From: Clostridia bacterium | GTDB taxonomy: Bacteria > Bacillota > Clostridia > Oscillospirales > Acutalibacteraceae | Length of the DNA stretch: 64,000 bases | Reading direction: 5' to 3' | Assembly (NCBI GenBank): GCA_017513195.1 | Contig: JAFXGM010000018.1 | Coordinates: forward strand, 142,360-206,359 | Part shown: positions 60,991 to 64,000 of the stretch, piece by piece | Layout: each line of letters begins with the position of its first letter | How positions within the stretch are numbered: the first letter of the stretch is position 1 | The notes under the pieces: model-generated | The model's input: only the letters and a program-made list of their open reading frames with translations | The model's database searches: none | Told to the model about the DNA's origin: nothing | Translations under genes and position numbers: made by a program

Positions 60991-61965
60991 TTATCTATAA
61001 ATAATATTTGCTTCTTTTTTGATTTTGTCCATACAAATGTGAACACTTTCGGTAATTTTGCTGTTTTGTTCATATTCATCAAGTCGCTTGCCATTTATAA
61101 AATCATAAAACGCTGATGCTTCATACCCCATTAAAGTTTCTTTGGAAAGATTATAAAATAAAGGTGTTTTTTTACCCTGCTTTACAAGATAGGCATCTTG
61201 ATAGTAAACTGCGGTTTCCATAATTATTGAACCACTGTCACCAACAATTTCGGTGGGCGCAACACTTTGTCCCGTTTTACTGTATGTAAGACTTGCGATA
61301 AATTTATCGTATTCAAAAATAGCTACACCTCCGCCATCGGCACCGTTTTTCAAAAAGCTTGCCGAAGCTTTGATATTGTTAGGTTCACCAAACAAATCTA
61401 TCGCGGCATATACACAATACACACCCAAATCCATAAGAGTACCGGCGTGCAAAGACATATCAAATATATTGACGTGCTCGCCGTTCATAAAACGGTCATA
61501 ACGCGACGAACGCTGACAATAGTCAATTTTTACCATCGATATATTGCCGATTTCTTTCAAAGCATTCTTTATAAGTCGGCGACTTGAATTATAGATTGGA
61601 ATAATTGCTTCCATATATATTATTCCCTTTTCGTCTGCGAGCGACTTTAATCGTTTATATTCGGCGGCCGAGGTTGTTATAGGCTTTTCGCATATAACGT
61701 GCTTGCCTGCGCGCAGCAATACCTCACTTTGCTCTGCGTGAAAGGAATTTGGTGAAGCTACGTAAACCGCATCTATATTTTCATCTTTAGCTAGATTCTC
61801 TAAAGACGTATAAACCTTATTGCACCCGAATTTTTTAGCAAACGCAAGACCTGTGTTTGAGTTACGCGAACAAACTGCTGCTAAACGGAATTGTCCGGTA
61901 GCATTTGTACCCGTAACAAACTGTTCTGCAATAAAGCTTGTACCAATTGTTGCATATTTTAACAT
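60991..61965 (-). CDS. Gfo/Idh/MocA family oxidoreductase
   Basis: The 324-residue protein has an N-terminal Rossmann fold (YATIGTSFIAEQFVTG, then AVCSRN as the second strand) and the family signature HVICEKPITTSAAEYKRL (about residues 88-105) with the catalytic Lys in EKP. The C-terminal half is the beta-sheet substrate domain. These enzymes oxidise or reduce sugars or sugar derivatives with NAD(P). The substrate cannot be told. SD GGGTGA precedes the ATG. It is a single gene ending in a strong terminator. Confidence 0.92.
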   Translation of the reverse strand: MLKYATIGTSFIAEQFVTGTNATGQFRLAAVCSRNSNTGLAFAKKFGCNKVYTSLENLAKDENIDAVYVASPNSFHAEQSEVLLRAGKHVICEKPITTSAAEYKRLKSLADEKGIIYMEAIIPIYNSSRRLIKNALKEIGNISMVKIDYCQRSSRYDRFMNGEHVNIFDMSLHAGTLMDLGVYCVYAAIDLFGEPNNIKASASFLKNGADGGGVAIFEYDKFIASLTYSKTGQSVAPTEIVGDSGSIIMETAVYYQDAYLVKQGKKTPLFYNLSKETLMGYEASAFYDFINGKRLDEYEQNSKITESVHICMDKIKKEANIIYR

Positions 61966-62077
61966 TTTATCACCCTACTTTACCATTATTTTATCTTATC
62001 AGGCATACAAATTCAATAAAATTAACCGTTAAATCAAAATATTTTTTAAAAATCTTTTGATTTTCATAAAAAAATAT

Positions 62078-62105
62078 TTGTAAAATAGACAAAATATGAT
62101 ATAAT
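62078..62105 (+). promoter_or_regulatory. promoter of mscL
   Basis: -35 TTGTAA (62078-62083), 16-base spacer, -10 TATAAT (62100-62105). Confidence 0.55.
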
Positions 62106-62133
62106 TATAAAAAATATTTTTTGAGGTGTCAAA

Positions 62134-62616
62134 ATGAAAAAATTTTTAAACGAATTTAAAACATTTGCACTTCGTGGTAATGTTATCGACTTGGCAGTCG
62201 GCGTTATCATAGGCGGTGCATTCCAAACAATCGTAAAGTCAATGGTTGACGATCTTATCATGCCATTCGTTGGTCTTGCAACAGGCGGCATTAACTTTAC
62301 AGACCAATTTGTCGTTTTAAGGTTGGCAGAAGGCGTTGAAGCAGGTACAAAATATGCTTCTTTAACCGCCGCTAAAGAAGCCGGTGCTACAGTTTTTGCA
62401 TACGGATCATTCATTACTGCAGTAATCAACTTCATCATTATGGCTATTGTTATTTTCCTTTTTGTAAAGGGTATCAACAATCTTCATAAGCTCGGCAAAA
62501 AGAAAGAGGAAGAAGCACCTGCTGCTCCAACAACCAAGGTTTGCCCATTCTGCAAAAGCGAAATTGCTATTGAAGCAACACGTTGCGCACACTGTACTTC
62601 CGAACTTAAGGAATAA
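62134..62616 (+). CDS. mscL: large-conductance mechanosensitive channel with C-terminal zinc ribbon
   Basis: MscL opens when membrane tension rises and releases solutes. The 160-residue protein has the N-terminal amphipathic helix and TM1 ([20 protein letters not shown], residues 11-30), an extracellular loop, and TM2 (about 90-113), as in the family. A zinc ribbon is added at the C-terminus (VCPFCKSEI...RCAHCTSE, about 136-157), with two CxxC pairs after the usual cytoplasmic helix. The zinc ribbon occurs in other Firmicutes MscL. SD GAGGTG precedes the ATG. Confidence 0.95.
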   Translation: MKKFLNEFKTFALRGNVIDLAVGVIIGGAFQTIVKSMVDDLIMPFVGLATGGINFTDQFVVLRLAEGVEAGTKYASLTAAKEAGATVFAYGSFITAVINFIIMAIVIFLFVKGINNLHKLGKKKEEEAPAAPTTKVCPFCKSEIAIEATRCAHCTSELKE

Positions 62617-62632
62617 TTACATATAAACAAAA

Positions 62633-62673
62633 AAAAGAGCGGTAATTCTAAAGAATAGAATTACCGCTCTTTT
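62633..62673. terminator. bidirectional terminator between mscL and tspO
   Basis: 18-bp stem AAAAGAGCGGTAATTCTA/TAGAATTACCGCTCTTTT with a 5-base loop between convergent genes. Confidence 0.95.
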
Positions 62674-63149
62674 CAATTTAATAAGTATATTGCCAAATTT
62701 AAATACCCTGCAAATGTAAGCCAAATTAAATATGGTATTTGCAAAATTCCTGCTAGTTTTGATATTTTATAAAACTTAATAATCATTGCAAGCACAAATC
62801 CCCACAAGGCCAAAAGCACTATAAATGCTATTAAATACGCACGCATATTAAAAAATATCGGCGACCATATAAAATTCAAAAATAGTTGTATTGCATAAAT
62901 TGTAAATGCCTGTTTCTTTTCAAATATTGCAGCATTACTGTTCCACACTAAATAAAATGATACACCCATTAAAGTGTAAAGTATGGTCCATACCACAGGA
63001 AAAATCCATCCCGGTGGTGAAAGTAGTGGAGTTTCAATTCTTGAATACAGGTTCATATTTTCACTTGTTATCAAAGCAGATAATCCACCCACAATAAGCG
63101 GAATCGCAATGCTTATTAAAAATCTTTTTAGATTAAATTTAAAAACCAT
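62673..63149 (-). CDS. TspO/MBR family membrane protein
   Basis: The 158-residue protein has five transmembrane helices and the TspO motifs PGWIFPVVWTILYTLMGVSFY (about residues 47-67), AIQLFLNFIWSPIFF and LQIPYLIWLTFAGYLN. TspO proteins bind porphyrins, heme and other tetrapyrroles or help with stress responses. The ATG at 63149 has its SD inside a hairpin arm. The physiological role here is not known; no tetrapyrrole genes lie nearby. Confidence 0.92.
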   Translation of the reverse strand: MVFKFNLKRFLISIAIPLIVGGLSALITSENMNLYSRIETPLLSPPGWIFPVVWTILYTLMGVSFYLVWNSNAAIFEKKQAFTIYAIQLFLNFIWSPIFFNMRAYLIAFIVLLALWGFVLAMIIKFYKISKLAGILQIPYLIWLTFAGYLNLAIYLLN

Positions 63150-63152
63150 AAT

Positions 63153-63189
63153 AACACCTCATAATATTTTATGTAGTTATGAGGTGTTT
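63153..63189 (-). promoter_or_regulatory. hairpin enclosing the tspO Shine-Dalgarno site
   Basis: Minus strand AACACCTCATAA pairs with TTATGAGGTGTT over 12 bp (13-base loop). The 3' arm holds GAGGTG, ending 3 bases before the ATG. On the minus strand no T-run follows, so SD masking is more likely than termination, though it could also end the holin transcript. Confidence 0.5.
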
Positions 63190-63210
63190 TATTATATTAA
63201 CTATTAAAAA

Positions 63211-63402
63211 TTATCGAACTTCCGGTAAACCCTTAATGCAAGTTAGCATTGTAACCACACCCGACAGTGCACACGCGCTAAGTACGCCTAACCAATCAAC
63301 GTCGGTAATGCCGATGGTGTTTGTGCCAATAAGCGCAATCGCCGTTTCAGCCATTGTCTTGACAGTGCGAACTGCAGCTGCTTTAATCCATTTCTTTGTC
63401 AT
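63211..63402 (-). CDS. phage holin (r1t/LLH-like type)
   Basis: From the ATG at 63402 (SD AGGAGAG, which overlaps the stop of the endolysin gene) this is a 63-residue protein with two transmembrane segments (about residues 15-30 and 38-55) and a basic N-terminus MTKKWIKAAAVRTVKTMAETAIA. The size and the TKKWxKAAxxRxxKTMAxTAIA pattern match r1t-type phage holins, which open the membrane for endolysin. It directly follows an amidase endolysin, so the pair is a lysis module. Confidence 0.8.
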   Translation of the reverse strand: MTKKWIKAAAVRTVKTMAETAIALIGTNTIGITDVDWLGVLSACALSGVVTMLTCIKGLPEVR

Positions 63403-63413
63403 ACAATCTCTCC

Positions 63414-64000
63414 TCATTTCAATAATTCATTTACTCTTTTTTGTATTTCTGCGTAATTGTATCCGGCTTTTGCAAGTTTTAGTTTTCGTGGAATGCCGTT
63501 ACCCCACAAGCCTTTTATTACTTCCCTAGCAATTTCTTCATTGCTTTTTTTCGAAGTTACGACAGGTTTTGTCGATTCTTTTACAGCGATCTTAAAGCAA
63601 CCAAGTATCTCCTTTGCAAGCTTGTCCATTTCGGTATTAAACTTTTTAATGTCCTCAGTGTTAGAAATAAAGCAGCATTCAAGTAACCTATAGTTATAAC
63701 CCTTATCCGCCGCTCGTCTTACGTTTGCGAGGTCAGTTCTGCCAACAATTGTTTTGGCACGACCCGGAAACATTGTAGATATCATCGTGGCAAGCGCATC
63801 GTCATATTCATCCGCTTTAAAATTAGCGTTAATAATAACGTGACCACCACGTGCTTTTGTGTTTTTGCTACTATCTATATGCAATTCCAGTATCAAACAA
63901 TCATTTGGTACCTGACATTTACCAATAATATTACTGCGATATGAGTTAAGATTAAAATCGCTTAGTATTACATAGTCGCCACCGTATTCTTTAACCTTTG
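63414..64000 (-). CDS. N-acetylmuramoyl-L-alanine amidase endolysin (5' end outside the window)
   Basis: The frame is open from the right edge (195 codons visible) to 63414. It holds the second part of an Amidase_3 catalytic domain (ELHIDSS and GGHVIINANF, with the metal His), ending near residue 130 of the visible part, and then a CW_7-like wall-binding repeat at the C-terminus (SNEEIAREVIKGLWGNGIPRK...AEIQKRVNELL). This is the architecture of clostridial phage endolysins. The holin follows. Neither start nor upstream genes are visible, so a prophage, a tailocin or a lone lysis module cannot be told apart. Confidence 0.85.
   Translation of the reverse strand, partial: KVKEYGGDYVILSDFNLNSYRSNIIGKCQVPNDCLILELHIDSSKNTKARGGHVIINANFKADEYDDALATMISTMFPGRAKTIVGRTDLANVRRAADKGYNYRLLECCFISNTEDIKKFNTEMDKLAKEILGCFKIAVKESTKPVVTSKKSNEEIAREVIKGLWGNGIPRKLKLAKAGYNYAEIQKRVNELLK

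Noticed and set aside
1-64000. CRISPR arrays, rRNA or tRNA genes, transposases
   Set aside because: I scanned the intergenic spaces and saw no regularly spaced repeats, no cloverleaf-like tRNA sequences and no rRNA or transposase signatures.

Overview
The window comes from a low-GC, Gram-positive, spore-forming anaerobe of the Clostridia, most likely an Oscillospirales/Ruminococcaceae-type gut or rumen bacterium. The evidence is sporulation genes (spoVAD, spoVAC), a meso-DAP pathway with Ddh, a canonical lysine riboswitch, strong Shine-Dalgarno (SD) sites, sigma-A promoters (TTGACA/TATAAT, often with an extended TGn), and families typical of that group (DUF4364, TIGR04086, DUF2752, U32 with DUF3656). 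This placement is inferred from gene content alone.

Layout. 1-2725: accessory left edge with a partial HipA-like kinase and a small VbhA-like partner, a truncated cell-wall amidase remnant, and a GrpB-pyrophosphatase fusion coupled to an ASCH gene. 2834-6389: DUF4364, then the minus-strand queA-tgt-yajC-TIGR04086 cluster (queuosine and secretion). 6539-9392: asd-dapA-dapB. 9429-19283: a long minus-strand operon nusB-xseA-xseB-ispA-dxs-tlyA-nadK-argR-recN-tyrS-unknown, read from one good promoter. 19410-21578: promoter, lysine riboswitch, terminator, second dapA and ddh. 21680-27697: tdk, glyA, a P-type ATPase with altered catalytic motifs, mgtE. 27792-38729: spoVAD, then a carbohydrate region (M14 peptidase, GH78, GH43, deacetylase, six-hairpin glycosidase) mixed with small membrane and lipoproteins and a radical SAM enzyme. 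38769-42590: tdh-kbl-UPF0126-lysR, for threonine to glycine. 42790-45014: unknown gene, membrane protein plus spoVAC, trmL. 45102-48676: pgk-tpiA-gpmI. 48885-56698: PASTA lipoprotein and rpoBC. 56940-61965: U32 peptidase, hydrolase, DegV, Gfo/Idh/MocA. 62134-64000: mscL, tspO, and a holin/endolysin pair at the right edge.

Most of the window is housekeeping. Lysine/DAP synthesis is split into two transcription units, each with its own dapA, and only the dapA-ddh unit carries the lysine riboswitch. The points most worth a second look are the GrpB-pyrophosphatase/ASCH pair, the P-type ATPase that keeps its transport residues but has changed TGES and GDGxND motifs, the HipA-like/VbhA-like pair, the UPF0126 gene inside the threonine-degradation operon, and two genes each flanked by matching terminator palindromes. 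I saw no CRISPR array, rRNA, tRNA, transposase or integrase. The only stretch longer than 300 bases without a gene is 19284-19695, which holds the nusB promoter and the riboswitch leader.
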